A DNA stretch of 64,000 nt from Moanibacter sp965226025 (GTDB taxonomy: Bacteria > Verrucomicrobiota > Verrucomicrobiia > Opitutales > UBA2987), in the NCBI GenBank assembly GCA_965226025.1, contig CBDDCD010000002.1, positions 2,852,001 through 2,916,000 of the forward strand. Reading direction: 5' to 3'. The position numbers and the translations under genes were made by a program. The notes beneath the pieces were generated by a model. It was not told the origin of the DNA. It did not search any database and was given only the letters and a program-made list of their open reading frames with translations. This document shows, piece by piece, positions 28,428 through 36,175 of this stretch; position 1 is the first letter of the stretch, and every line of letters begins with the position of its first letter.

Positions 28428-28817
28428 ATGTTGACCCGTAAGGAAATGATCGGGCCTTGGGCCGGATTGCCTGTAGCTTGGGATGCGAATTTGATGTTTG
28501 ACGAGGACGCTTACCGAGCCGACCTGGAACGGGTCTGCCAGGCCGGCGATCCGACGTATCGTGTGCTGATCACATGTCGCCATCATGCATGTGAATCCAC
28601 TGCGAGCTATGTAGTGGAAGGCATGATGGCGGCGCTGTTAGCCGAGACAGAGGCAGGTGAATGGTTCCGAGAAAACACTGAAGTGCTCGTGATCCCTTCC
28701 ATGGATAAGGACGGCGTCGAAGATGGCGATCAGGGCGTGGAAACTCTTACTCCAGACGGCGCCCGCGCATTTGGAGCCAACCTCATTCACACACTCCGAA
28801 CCTACCTTGAACAATGA
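28428..28817 (+). pseudogene. Chimeric open frame: DHDPS start + M14-peptidase piece + SGNH-like tail
   Basis: 129 aa assembled from three unrelated families in one frame. Residues 1-42 (MLTRKEMIGPWAGLPVAWD...) match the start of dihydrodipicolinate-synthase-like lyases. Residues 43-103 (RVLITCRHHACEST... IPSMDKDGVEDGDQG) match the zinc-binding core of M14/AstE-like carboxypeptidases. Residues 104-129 (LTPDGARAFGANLIHTL) look like the last helix of an SGNH hydrolase. No catalytic site is complete. Junctions fall near 28551 and 28737. A product is unlikely to work; it records recombination or deletion between genes. Confidence 0.6.
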
Positions 28818-28978
28818 TGGACGAATCCCAGCATTTGGCCCGACGGCTTTCTATCCGAAATCGAATGAATCGAAGCACTCAAAAGCGAACAGATCGCTGC
28901 AGCCGCTGTGGGCGCCATTCCGAGATGGGGTATTAATCCTTCAACAGAAATGAGTGGTCATGCTCTTTTACGCTAACC

Positions 28979-29108
28979 TGTCATTTAGCCGAGGGAAAGG
29001 CTCCCTGGCCTGCACGCTCCTATCACGATACCGCGGCGTGGGACGGTAAGCTCTGGGTGTTAGGGGGGCATCGGGGGGTGGCGGACCACCCAGCTGAAGT
29101 CTCGACCG
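28979..29108 (+). pseudogene. Kelch-gene fragment
   Basis: Nearly the same DNA as 5062-5191 inside the kelch gene (AAGGCTCC, then CACGATACCGCGGCGTGGGA and GGGTGTTAGG). About 43 codons remain, without start or end. It abuts the 3' end of the metallophosphoesterase gene. It is not a copy of the neighbour but of a close paralogue, because several silent and coding differences are present. Confidence 0.8.
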
Positions 29109-29116
29109 AGCTGCCT

Positions 29117-29932
29117 TCATGCGTCAACTCCGCTGCGGGTCGCAGGTTGATCTCCACCCTCTTGTTCGGTGCGTTTTTGGTGTTCGCGTTCCAAGTCGAT
29201 GACTAGCATTGGATCAAAGTTTGGATTCGGATCGTCGACGTAAGCCCGTGGATTCGCGATGATCCGTGTCCGCCCGATCATGTAGTCTTGGGAGTGATGG
29301 ATATGCCCGTGAATCCAGACCAACGGATCGAGCTGCTCGACGAGATCATCGAGATGCGAAGCGTATGCACAACTGATCAACTCCGATCTCCGCCTCTCCG
29401 GCAATGATCTCGCTGATGGTGCATGATGGGTCAGGACGGCAGAGCGATCAGCTTCGCCGGAGGAGATGAACTCCTTCAGTGAATTGAGAGTGGAGAGGTG
29501 GTGTGAGCGTGTGTCGACGAGGCGAAGCTTCCGATACGTCGGGTTCTGTCGAACTCTCTTGTAGTCATTCATCTGGAGGACTTCGGCCGATCCTACTTGC
29601 GGGTCTCCGTGCAGCGCCATGTCCGTCCAAAGAGTTACGCCGAAAAACCGGTATTCTCCGAGCTCAACGAAGCCCTTCTCAAGAATCGTGATATTCGTTC
29701 CCTGCGATGCATCCTTAAGCTTCTCGACCAGCCTTGGAAGCTTGGCGCCGTAGTATTCGTGGTTGCCCAGCAGGTATAGAACCGGAATATCGGGAATCGT
29801 CTCTTTAGCCCACTTCAGGCCGTTGAGTTTCGTGTGTGTGTCGCCAGCTAGTATAACCACATCGGCGTCGACCTCGGGAAAGTCGAAGTCGCCGAACTCG
29901 ATATGCAGATCACTGAGGACATGGATGCGCAT
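29117..29932 (-). CDS. Calcineurin-like metallophosphoesterase
   Basis: 271 aa with the five blocks of the family: DLH (Asp8, His10), GDTH, GNHEYY, LTHHAPS and HGHIHHS, which together bind two metals. Members hydrolyse phosphomono- or diesters in the cytosol; the specific substrate cannot be told. The last 20 residues (HQKRTEQEGGDQPATRSGV) are low-complexity and may have been added when the adjoining kelch fragment was placed there. It stands alone among gene debris. No signal peptide. Confidence 0.85.
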   Translation of the reverse strand: MRIHVLSDLHIEFGDFDFPEVDADVVILAGDTHTKLNGLKWAKETIPDIPVLYLLGNHEYYGAKLPRLVEKLKDASQGTNITILEKGFVELGEYRFFGVTLWTDMALHGDPQVGSAEVLQMNDYKRVRQNPTYRKLRLVDTRSHHLSTLNSLKEFISSGEADRSAVLTHHAPSARSLPERRRSELISCAYASHLDDLVEQLDPLVWIHGHIHHSQDYMIGRTRIIANPRAYVDDPNPNFDPMLVIDLEREHQKRTEQEGGDQPATRSGVDA

Positions 29933-30044
29933 TCGTTTTCTTCACCGAACGATTAAGCGGAGGCATTCCGGGGCAAGGGAAATCGATTGAAACGGGCGGT
30001 CTCTATCGGAATTGCCTCCCGCGCCTTGTTGGCAGTTCGTTTTT

Positions 30045-30175
30045 CTCAACTACGAATCGTCGCGAATGGGAAATTCTTTCATCGTTCTTCGTGTACAAGA
30101 TTCAGTTTGTGGGCAGTCAATTTCAACAATTTGGCTTTCCTTTTCATTCGCGCAGATTCGTGTGATTCGTAGTTA
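30045..30175. repeat. Inverted repeat with AACTACGAATC arms
   Basis: Left arm starts near 30048 (CTACGAATCGTCGCGAATGG) and the right arm ends near 30174 (ATTCGCGCAGATTCGTGTGATTCGTAG). The arms pair except for a short insertion. The AT-rich interior has no gene. Confidence 0.5.
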
Positions 30176-30289
30176 TAGTCTTCATCATCTTCCTTGGCGA
30201 ATTTCTGCGTGTTTTGAATCTGCCAACAGTATAATGGGCTACACCCAGTGGTGGATATCATCTTCGATCGTGTTTCCAGCAGGGGCCTT

Positions 30290-30533
30290 CCAATCGGCCA
30301 GCGACGAAATGATTCGACAGTACCTTGATGACCTGGCGACCCGGCACCAGGTAGCGGCCGCGACACAACGTCCGGCTTTGAACGCTTTGATTTTTCTCGT
30401 ACGGGAAGTGGCAGGACGGGACATGGATCAGTTCGGGAGGAGCGACCGGGTCAGGATGCGCGTCCAGGGAAGCGATGCCGTGTTGCTCTCTCTGGATGCC
30501 TGGAGGATGAAAAATATCTGGGAGGAGGAGTAG
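30290..30533 (+). pseudogene. Integron-integrase fragment fused in frame to a GH32 C-terminal end
   Basis: The frame reads SDEMIRQYLDDLATRHQVAA, then TQRPALNALIFLVREVAGRD, matching the N-terminal SAM-like domain of integron-type tyrosine recombinases (usually QYL-x2-LA-x4-VAASTQNQALNAL-x-FLYREVL). At about 30440 it passes in frame into the last 30 codons of the GH32 gene at 10645-10735 (VRMR, LLSLDAWRMK, IWEEE-stop). The DNA match continues about 50 bases past the stop. No recombinase catalytic residues are left. It is the only trace of a site-specific recombinase in the window. Confidence 0.6.
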
Positions 30534-30610
30534 GAACTTGAAAAGTATCCTGGAGTGGAGCTACGGTCCGGCGATCACCTGATGAACCGGGCCATACGGA
30601 GAACGCACTC

Positions 30611-31888
30611 GTGGAGTTAGACTTTGTCCTGAATGATCTGGGAGAGCGCGCCGGTGACGGACTCGGCCAGGACTGGGACATCTCGGTCGACAGGTGTGCG
30701 GACGCATCCTTCGACTTCCTGACCCCCAACGTGTTCCTCGAAGCCCGGGCTTGGACCGGACTCCCGAAAACGATCGATCCACTTCTCGAGCAGACGGCGC
30801 AGATCATTCTCCAACGCCCATCTCTTCGCATGCTGGCGTGGCACACCTACCGCCTCGCCCATCAAACAAGGGAAAACCCTCCTTGGGAAGATTGGCCGGT
30901 TCTCGATCACGCGCTGAACGGGGCGGGAGGCATTTTTTACCTGCTGATTGGCCTGGCCGGCTTCGATCGCCTGCGAAAAACCCAAAGAGCGCGGGGTATC
31001 TCGGAGGCCATGACGCACGCCATCGGATCCGATATCAACATCGGTTTCGCCCGCTACGGACGCAGCACCGGCGGACAACCCGGCATCGAAAGAAGACTGT
31101 TGAACTGGTGCGGCCTGATAGGATCGGGCGACCTCCATCAGCTGGGACGCTTTCAATACCACTTTCGGCCTTTCAGGGGACAGCTCAGAGCCTACCGCCA
31201 TCGCCAGACAGGTCACGTGCTGGCTTTGTCCGAACCCGATATCACTTTTGACTCAGAAGGCTTCGTGGCCCATTCTGATGAATCTAATGAATCTACTGAT
31301 GTCGCTTCGTGGACGTCGAAGCTGACAGAAGATGGAGATCGGATCACCGGATTTCCCATCTCCCCCACAGGCAGGGCCCTTCCAGGCTCCGTCGCGCTCC
31401 GGGCGGATGCCTGGGACTGTGTGCTCGGGGGGGGTGACAGAATTCTCGGCATGCACATCCCCGAAGGCGAGGCCATGACCCTGGACCGCTGTCGCGATTC
31501 GATGGCCGAGGCCCTGGAGTTTTTCCCCCGATACTACCCGGACCATCCCTTCGTCGGCTTTGAATGCACGTCGTGGATCCTGAACACACAACTGGCCGAC
31601 ATGCTCGGTGAAAACTCGAATCTGGTGAAATACCAGAAGGAACTCTATCTCTTTCCACTACCCTCGGGCGGCAAGGACGGCCTCTATTTCATTTTCGATC
31701 GTGAGGAAGTAGACTTCGATTCCGCACCCAGAGACACCACCTTGCGCCGAGCATTTCTGGACCATCTCAAAACCGGTAAGCGCTTGCGCAGCGGAGGTAT
31801 GTTCTACCTGAAAGAGGATCTTACTCAGTTCGGCACGAAACATTATCAGAGTCAGTTCGCTGCGGCCAGAGCGCTCGCGGCATCATAG
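30611..31888 (+). CDS. GNAT-like acyltransferase-domain protein
   Basis: 425 aa starting at GTG with a weak GGAG upstream. The C-terminal half (about 225-400) has LGMHIPEGEAMT, then AEALEFFPRYYPDHPFVGFECTSW and LNTQLADML, the layout of the two-part N-acyltransferase family with an N-terminal helical domain and a GNAT-like C-terminal domain. The fold predicts acyl-CoA binding; the acceptor is unknown. No signal peptide or membrane segment. It follows the GH32 tail fragment and is followed by the IS, so no operon partner remains. Confidence 0.6.
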   Translation: MELDFVLNDLGERAGDGLGQDWDISVDRCADASFDFLTPNVFLEARAWTGLPKTIDPLLEQTAQIILQRPSLRMLAWHTYRLAHQTRENPPWEDWPVLDHALNGAGGIFYLLIGLAGFDRLRKTQRARGISEAMTHAIGSDINIGFARYGRSTGGQPGIERRLLNWCGLIGSGDLHQLGRFQYHFRPFRGQLRAYRHRQTGHVLALSEPDITFDSEGFVAHSDESNESTDVASWTSKLTEDGDRITGFPISPTGRALPGSVALRADAWDCVLGGGDRILGMHIPEGEAMTLDRCRDSMAEALEFFPRYYPDHPFVGFECTSWILNTQLADMLGENSNLVKYQKELYLFPLPSGGKDGLYFIFDREEVDFDSAPRDTTLRRAFLDHLKTGKRLRSGGMFYLKEDLTQFGTKHYQSQFAAARALAAS

Positions 31889-31916
31889 ACCCACATTCAC
31901 TTCAGAAGATAGCTAG

Positions 31917-33731
31917 AGCCCGTCCCAGTGGTGGAAACAATTGATTTTTAATGAGTTATGGGCAAAAAAAAGGCCGGATAGAGCTGCAAAAAGCTCGATC
32001 CGGCGAAAAAGGGCGCTTATGCTTGCGTTAGTCAAATACAAAGCACGCCCTTCTCATGAAAAATATTGCCGTACAAAGCTTCCTGCGTCCAGCCCTAACT
32101 CCAGTCATTCGATGCAAAGACTACACCGTGTTTCTGGAAACAATGGAGCGGATTGACCGGGTTTTGATCGACTCCTCGCTGGAAAGGGAGGCGATCGTAA
32201 AAGCCTTGGAAGGATGGGATGAAGCGGGAGGGAAGGATCGGGAGCGACGCGCTCTAAGAGCGATAAAAGCGCTGCGGGTGGAGGTGGTGCGTCATTTACT
32301 CGGAGGGATATCCTTTCGTTGTCTGTCGCAGGAGTTGGGACGCAGTGAGCTTCTGGCTAATTTTTGCCGGGTGCGTGAGGTAGACGGGATCCGGAAAATA
32401 TCGAAGAGCAGTCTGGAACGGGATTCGAAATTCTTCGACGAAGCGTATCTGAGACAGCTGCATGCAAGGATGACCGAGGTGGTGGGCAATGCTGAACATT
32501 GTGGTGAGGCAGGATTAGAGAAGCCGATCGATACGAGGGAATGCCTGATCGACGCCACTTGCCTGGAAGCGAACATCCACTGGCCCGTGGACTGGGTCTT
32601 GCTCAAGGATGTGGGAGCAACGCTGCTCAAGGCGATCAGTCTGATCCGGCAGGCGGGAATGAAACAGCGCATGCCCCAGGGAGCAAAGGGATTGGCTCGG
32701 GAGATGAACAAACGGTGCCTGGAGATGACGCATGCGCGTCGGCGCCGGGAGGCGGGCAAAGCGCGTAAAGGGATCCTGCGGCGGATGAAGCTATTGCTCA
32801 AGAAGATTGAGGGCCATGCCCTTCGCCACCGTGACTTATTGGAAGCTATGTGGATGCAAAGCGATTACACCGAGAAGAAGGCGAGCCGAATCATCGAGCG
32901 AATGGATGGTATGTTAGAGCAGATACCGCAGGTCATGAAACAGGCGCACGAACGGATCATAGGGGGGCGGCAGGTGAAGAATGAGGAGAAGATCCTGAGC
33001 GCCTACGAACCTGAGATTGACGTCATCGTGCGAGGCAAGGCAGATCGGGAGGTGGAGTTTGGCAACACCCTTTATTTATGCGAGAGCGCAGAGGGATATC
33101 TGTTGGACTGGAAACTGTATGGGGGGCAGGCCCCGAGCGAATTGAAGCAGCTTTGGGAAAGTCTGGAGAGGCAAAAGGGCTTCGCTTTAGAGGAGAAGAT
33201 CGAAGCGATCAGTGGGGATCGGGGCTATGCCTCGAAGGCGGCCAGCAAGCGGCTCCAGGCAGAGGGGATTTTTGACGCCCTTACGCCCCGCAATCCACAA
33301 GAGCTCAAGGAGCGGATGGAGGAGCCGCGCTTTGTCCGGTTGCAGCGACGACGAGGGAGCACCGAAGGCCGGATCGGAGTGCTCAAGAACCGATGGCACG
33401 GGGGCAAGATACGCAGCAAAGGCTTTGACAACCGTAACCTTAGCGTGGCCTGGTCGGTTCTGTCCCACAATCTATGGAAAATCGCGCAGAGACTTGCGCA
33501 AGAACATGAGAAAGAGGCAACGCAGGCGGCATAGGGATCCAAGAATCGAGTCAGAGGCGCTTCCTTGGGAGAACTATCGACTCAAAGCGAGAGGAAGGGT
33601 GCTGGAAAGGTGCATAACGGATAAAAGGTAAGCTACCGAGGACGGAAGGCATGTCGTGGTCTACATAACGTGACGAAGATTGATATCGGTATCAGGCTTC
33701 CACCCAAATCCTCTCGGATTTGGGACAGCCT
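31917..33731 (+). mobile_element. Complete IS5/IS1182-like insertion sequence
   Basis: About 1.8 kb with imperfect terminal inverted repeats AGCCCGTCCCA (left) and, inverted, AGGCTGTCCCA (right). It is flanked by CTAG at 31913-31916 and 33732-33735, a probable 4-bp target duplication; reading the flanks as TAGCTA (6 bp) is also possible. It carries one transposase gene. A short hairpin of AGCTGCAAAAAGCT type lies between the left end and the gene. The last 347 bases equal the left edge of this window, so at least two copies exist in the genome. Confidence 0.85.
32056..33534 (+). CDS. DDE transposase of the IS
   Basis: 492 aa. Catalytic residues: Asp in CLIDATCLEANIHWP (about 169), Asp in ISGDRGYASK (about 385) and Glu in STEGRIGVLKNRW (about 437), the DD-(Y/R)E pattern of the IS4/IS5 superfamily; overall form closest to IS1182-like elements. 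The N-terminal 110 residues are helical and probably bind the ends. The frame is intact, so the element may still be active. ATG at 32056 is the first start in frame; no strong ribosome site is visible. Confidence 0.85.
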   Translation: MKNIAVQSFLRPALTPVIRCKDYTVFLETMERIDRVLIDSSLEREAIVKALEGWDEAGGKDRERRALRAIKALRVEVVRHLLGGISFRCLSQELGRSELLANFCRVREVDGIRKISKSSLERDSKFFDEAYLRQLHARMTEVVGNAEHCGEAGLEKPIDTRECLIDATCLEANIHWPVDWVLLKDVGATLLKAISLIRQAGMKQRMPQGAKGLAREMNKRCLEMTHARRRREAGKARKGILRRMKLLLKKIEGHALRHRDLLEAMWMQSDYTEKKASRIIERMDGMLEQIPQVMKQAHERIIGGRQVKNEEKILSAYEPEIDVIVRGKADREVEFGNTLYLCESAEGYLLDWKLYGGQAPSELKQLWESLERQKGFALEEKIEAISGDRGYASKAASKRLQAEGIFDALTPRNPQELKERMEEPRFVRLQRRRGSTEGRIGVLKNRWHGGKIRSKGFDNRNLSVAWSVLSHNLWKIAQRLAQEHEKEATQAA

Positions 33732-33738
33732 CTAGCTA

Positions 33739-34269
33739 GCGCTGGAGTGCCTGCACATGGCTCGGCCAAGGAGATGCAGATCTATGATGGATCCCCGCTA
33801 TAGTTTCTCCTCCGCCTCCCATTGTTCCACCAGCTGCTTCTGGTAGGCATCCCGCCGCTGTGCGGAGACCACGGAGAGAGGGCAAAAACATGGCTGGCAA
33901 GAAATGAAACCTTACGGAATGTCGTTCGTAAGGTTTTCGAATCCGGGAAAAAGAAAAGTCGCAGTCCCGGCAGGCCGGGAAAAGGACGGCCCCGGATCCG
34001 TCTTCTCCCGCTCGGCGGGATTCGCCGAGACATGTGGGGAGAGGGGAGAAATGCCCAACGGGTTATGTGAACAACGGAAGGGGAACCGAAGGTCTAATCA
34101 GTTGCAAACAGATCCCCACAGAATTGAAACCAGGAACTTCGAACCATTCATTGAAGGCAATTCGGGCTGACGCCCTCATGCCTCAGTGATACGTTGGCGC
34201 AGGTTTCGCTGGAACGAAGGGCAATATCGGTCCGAAAACCTTGTAACTCTTGTCGGGAATGATAGTTTG
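33739..34269. other. Intergenic region with a gene-end remnant and a hairpin
   Basis: Minus strand near 33865-33800 reads QRRDAYQKQLVEQWEAEEKL then stop, which looks like the C-terminal end of a lost gene (possibly a sulfatase). CCTTACG and CGTAAGG at about 33911-33932 form a hairpin. No complete gene was recognised before the antitoxin gene. Confidence 0.4.
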
Positions 34270-34503
34270 ATGGGCATGGAAAAGCTGACTATTGAGAAGG
34301 AAGCACTGGCTTTGGCTCCGAAAGAGCGAGCGGATCTGGCGGATGCACTTCTGGCTAGTCTCGATCTGGAAGCGTCGGAGGCGATCAGAGATGCGTGGGC
34401 GAAGGAGTCGGAGGACCGCTTGAATGCCCATAGCGCCGGAGAAATCGATTCGCGGAGCGGACCGGCTGTGATCTCGGAACAGAAGGCACGCTATAAACGG
34501 TGA
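34270..34503 (+). CDS. Antitoxin of the addiction-module (PF09720-like) family
   Basis: 77 aa, start ATG at 34270 (MGMEKLTIEKEALALAPKER). The segment LAPKERADLADALLASLD is the conserved helix of the unstable antitoxins paired with RelE/ParE toxins; the C-terminal half is charged and probably unfolded until it wraps the toxin. The stop overlaps the toxin start by four bases (GTGA), so the two are co-translated. Such pairs repress their own promoter; no operator was identified. Confidence 0.8.
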   Translation: MGMEKLTIEKEALALAPKERADLADALLASLDLEASEAIRDAWAKESEDRLNAHSAGEIDSRSGPAVISEQKARYKR

Positions 34504-34793
34504 CTTACCGGTTTCTCTCTACGGCGGAAGATGAACTGGCCGACGCACTGACCTACTATGGTGAGCAGAGCACAGGATTGGGGGCAGATTTTCTGGACGA
34601 AGTGGAAGCAACTATCGGGAGGATACTCGCTCATCGCAACGCTTGGAGGAGAATATCCACGAATCACCGCCGGTGCCTCATGCGCCGATTTCCGTTTGGC
34701 GTCGTTTATTCCGTAGAGGGCGACTGTGTTCTCGTTTCGGCGATAATGGATCTGCGACGGAATCCGACGTCTTGGAGGGAAAGACTCAAATAG
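34500..34793 (+). CDS. RelE/ParE-family toxin
   Basis: 97 aa from GTG inside the GTGA overlap. TYRFLSTAEDELADALTYYGEQS, then GLGADFLDEVEATIGRILAHRNAWR and a basic strand RRCLMRRFPFGVVYSV match the ParE/RelE fold. It would act on gyrase or on ribosome-bound mRNA; the sequence does not say which. Complete and likely functional. The stop is followed three bases later by an attC-like fold, so the pair may be a gene cassette. Confidence 0.85.
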   Translation: MTYRFLSTAEDELADALTYYGEQSTGLGADFLDEVEATIGRILAHRNAWRRISTNHRRCLMRRFPFGVVYSVEGDCVLVSAIMDLRRNPTSWRERLK

Positions 34794-34796
34794 AAG

Positions 34797-34868
34797 CCGC
34801 GAACCAGGCACGGCAGAGAACGCCGGCTTGCGCCGCCGTCTCTGCGTTGTAACGTTGGGCGTCGGTCG
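34797..34868 (+). other. Possible attC recombination site
   Basis: Directly after the toxin stop. The 5' side (GCGAACCAGGCACGGCAGAG) pairs imperfectly with the 3' side (CTCTGCGTTGTAACGTTGGG), and the 3' end has GTTGGGC, matching the GTTRRRY core. The 5' core (expected RYYYAAC) is poor, GCGAAC. Position, size (about 70 bp) and a toxin-antitoxin cargo fit an integron cassette; the hand fold is the only support. Confidence 0.35.
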
Positions 34869-34944
34869 GTCCGTTCGTGGAACATCAGTAATGGTTGAAG
34901 AAAGGCAATCTTCACAGCCACAGTTCGGCGAACATGCCCGTATT

Positions 34945-35045
34945 CGCACCTCCTCGACGGCCGCGAGATCGTGCTCTCCGGCTCCCGCGAAGTCGGCCAC
35001 GGCAACCGCGGGATCTACGTCGACGACCGGCGGACGCTAGATCAC
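34945..35045 (+). pseudogene. Gene fragment of unknown family
   Basis: The plus strand reads HLLDGREIVLSGSREVGHGN, then RGIYVDDRRTLDH, a clearly coding-like stretch without start or stop, joined to the 3' end of the Ldh-type gene. Perhaps a piece of a beta-propeller hydrolase; not assigned. Confidence 0.35.
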
Positions 35046-35075
35046 CAGCCGCCCCCAGACGGGACGCGCCATTCG

Positions 35076-36128
35076 CTACGAGGTCAGCTCGACGCCGACC
35101 ATGGTGCCGGCATCCAGGATCATCTGCCACACATCGTCCTCGATCGGGATCCCATCGCGACGGCGGATGGCGCGCGTGCGCGCCTCGGGATCACCCGGCA
35201 CCAGCACCTCCTCGAATCCGGGTGCCGGTGGCACCTTCCTGATCCGCTCTGTCATGGAATCGGCCAGCGCCTTGAAGTCATCCAACGACTGGAAGAGGTC
35301 GGCCTGGATGACGATCATGGTGCCACCTTCGTTGCGTAGCACAACGCCACCGCGCCGCTCGTCCGCGTAGGCGTTGGCGCCGGCGAAGATCCTGCCGAGA
35401 TACTCCACCATCATCATGATGGCGTAGCCCTTGTGCGCGCCGAAGGGGGCATGCCCACCGCCGGCAAAGAACTCCTCTGGGTCATCGGTGGGGCGGCCAT
35501 GCTTGTCGACGATGTACCCGCGCGGCAGGTTTTGATGGCGGTTTCTCGCGTTTTCCACCTTCACGCCGGACGTAGCCGACGTGGCAAAGTCGAACATCAT
35601 GGGATGCTCAGCTACGCCGGTGGGAAAGGCCGCGGCCAATGGATTGGTGTGGAGCAGGTTCCGGGCTCCGCCATACGGCATAGCCGCCGGCGCCAGCTCG
35701 CCCTGGCCGCCGGCGAGCGCTAGGCCGACCAGCCCCTGGCCGGCGGCCATCTCCACATAGTGGCCTAGTCGACCGAGGTGGTGTTTCTGCACGACGGAGG
35801 TGATTGCAATGCCTTGCTCGCGGGCCTTCGCGATGGCCACGTCCATGGCATAGTTTCCGGCCGTTTGGCCGAAGGTCCAGTGCCCGCTGATCAGCGCGCT
35901 GCTCGACGTTTCTTTCAAGATCTCCGGCCGTTCGGCAGGGAGGATGGCACCCTCTTGAATCGCCTCGACGTAGCCACGGAGATGCCACACCCCGTGGGAG
36001 TCCACGCCGCTGAGATTAGCAAGCACGAGGTGGGCGGCGACGCTCTCAGCATTGTGATGGTCGGCGCCGGCCGCCAATAGCACGCGTCGCACCAGCCCAT
36101 GAAGCTCGTCGGCAGTTTTGATTGTCAT
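35076..36128 (-). CDS. Ldh-family (malate/L-lactate-type) NAD(P)-dependent dehydrogenase
   Basis: 350 aa, full length for the family. Landmarks: GVDSHGVWHL (catalytic His near 46-49), SVVQKHHLGRLGHYVE (about 111-126), GGARNLLHTNPLAAAFPT and PFGAHKGYAIMMMVE (Lys near 238). Members reduce or oxidise 2-hydroxy acids such as malate, lactate, sulfolactate, ureidoglycolate and 2,3-diketo-L-gulonate. As the last gene of the kinase, aldolase and GH32 run it may handle a hydroxy acid from the same sugar. No ribosome site of note. Confidence 0.85.
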   Translation of the reverse strand: MTIKTADELHGLVRRVLLAAGADHHNAESVAAHLVLANLSGVDSHGVWHLRGYVEAIQEGAILPAERPEILKETSSSALISGHWTFGQTAGNYAMDVAIAKAREQGIAITSVVQKHHLGRLGHYVEMAAGQGLVGLALAGGQGELAPAAMPYGGARNLLHTNPLAAAFPTGVAEHPMMFDFATSATSGVKVENARNRHQNLPRGYIVDKHGRPTDDPEEFFAGGGHAPFGAHKGYAIMMMVEYLGRIFAGANAYADERRGGVVLRNEGGTMIVIQADLFQSLDDFKALADSMTERIRKVPPAPGFEEVLVPGDPEARTRAIRRRDGIPIEDDVWQMILDAGTMVGVELTS

Positions 36129-36175
36129 TTACGCACCCGCCGGCCGTTCGGCACTCTCCCTTTGGTTCACTGGGT

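Noticed and set aside
31910..33738. 6-bp TAGCTA target duplication of the IS
   Set aside because: Equally visible, but the 4-bp CTAG reading is preferred because the related palindromes are bounded by CTAG.
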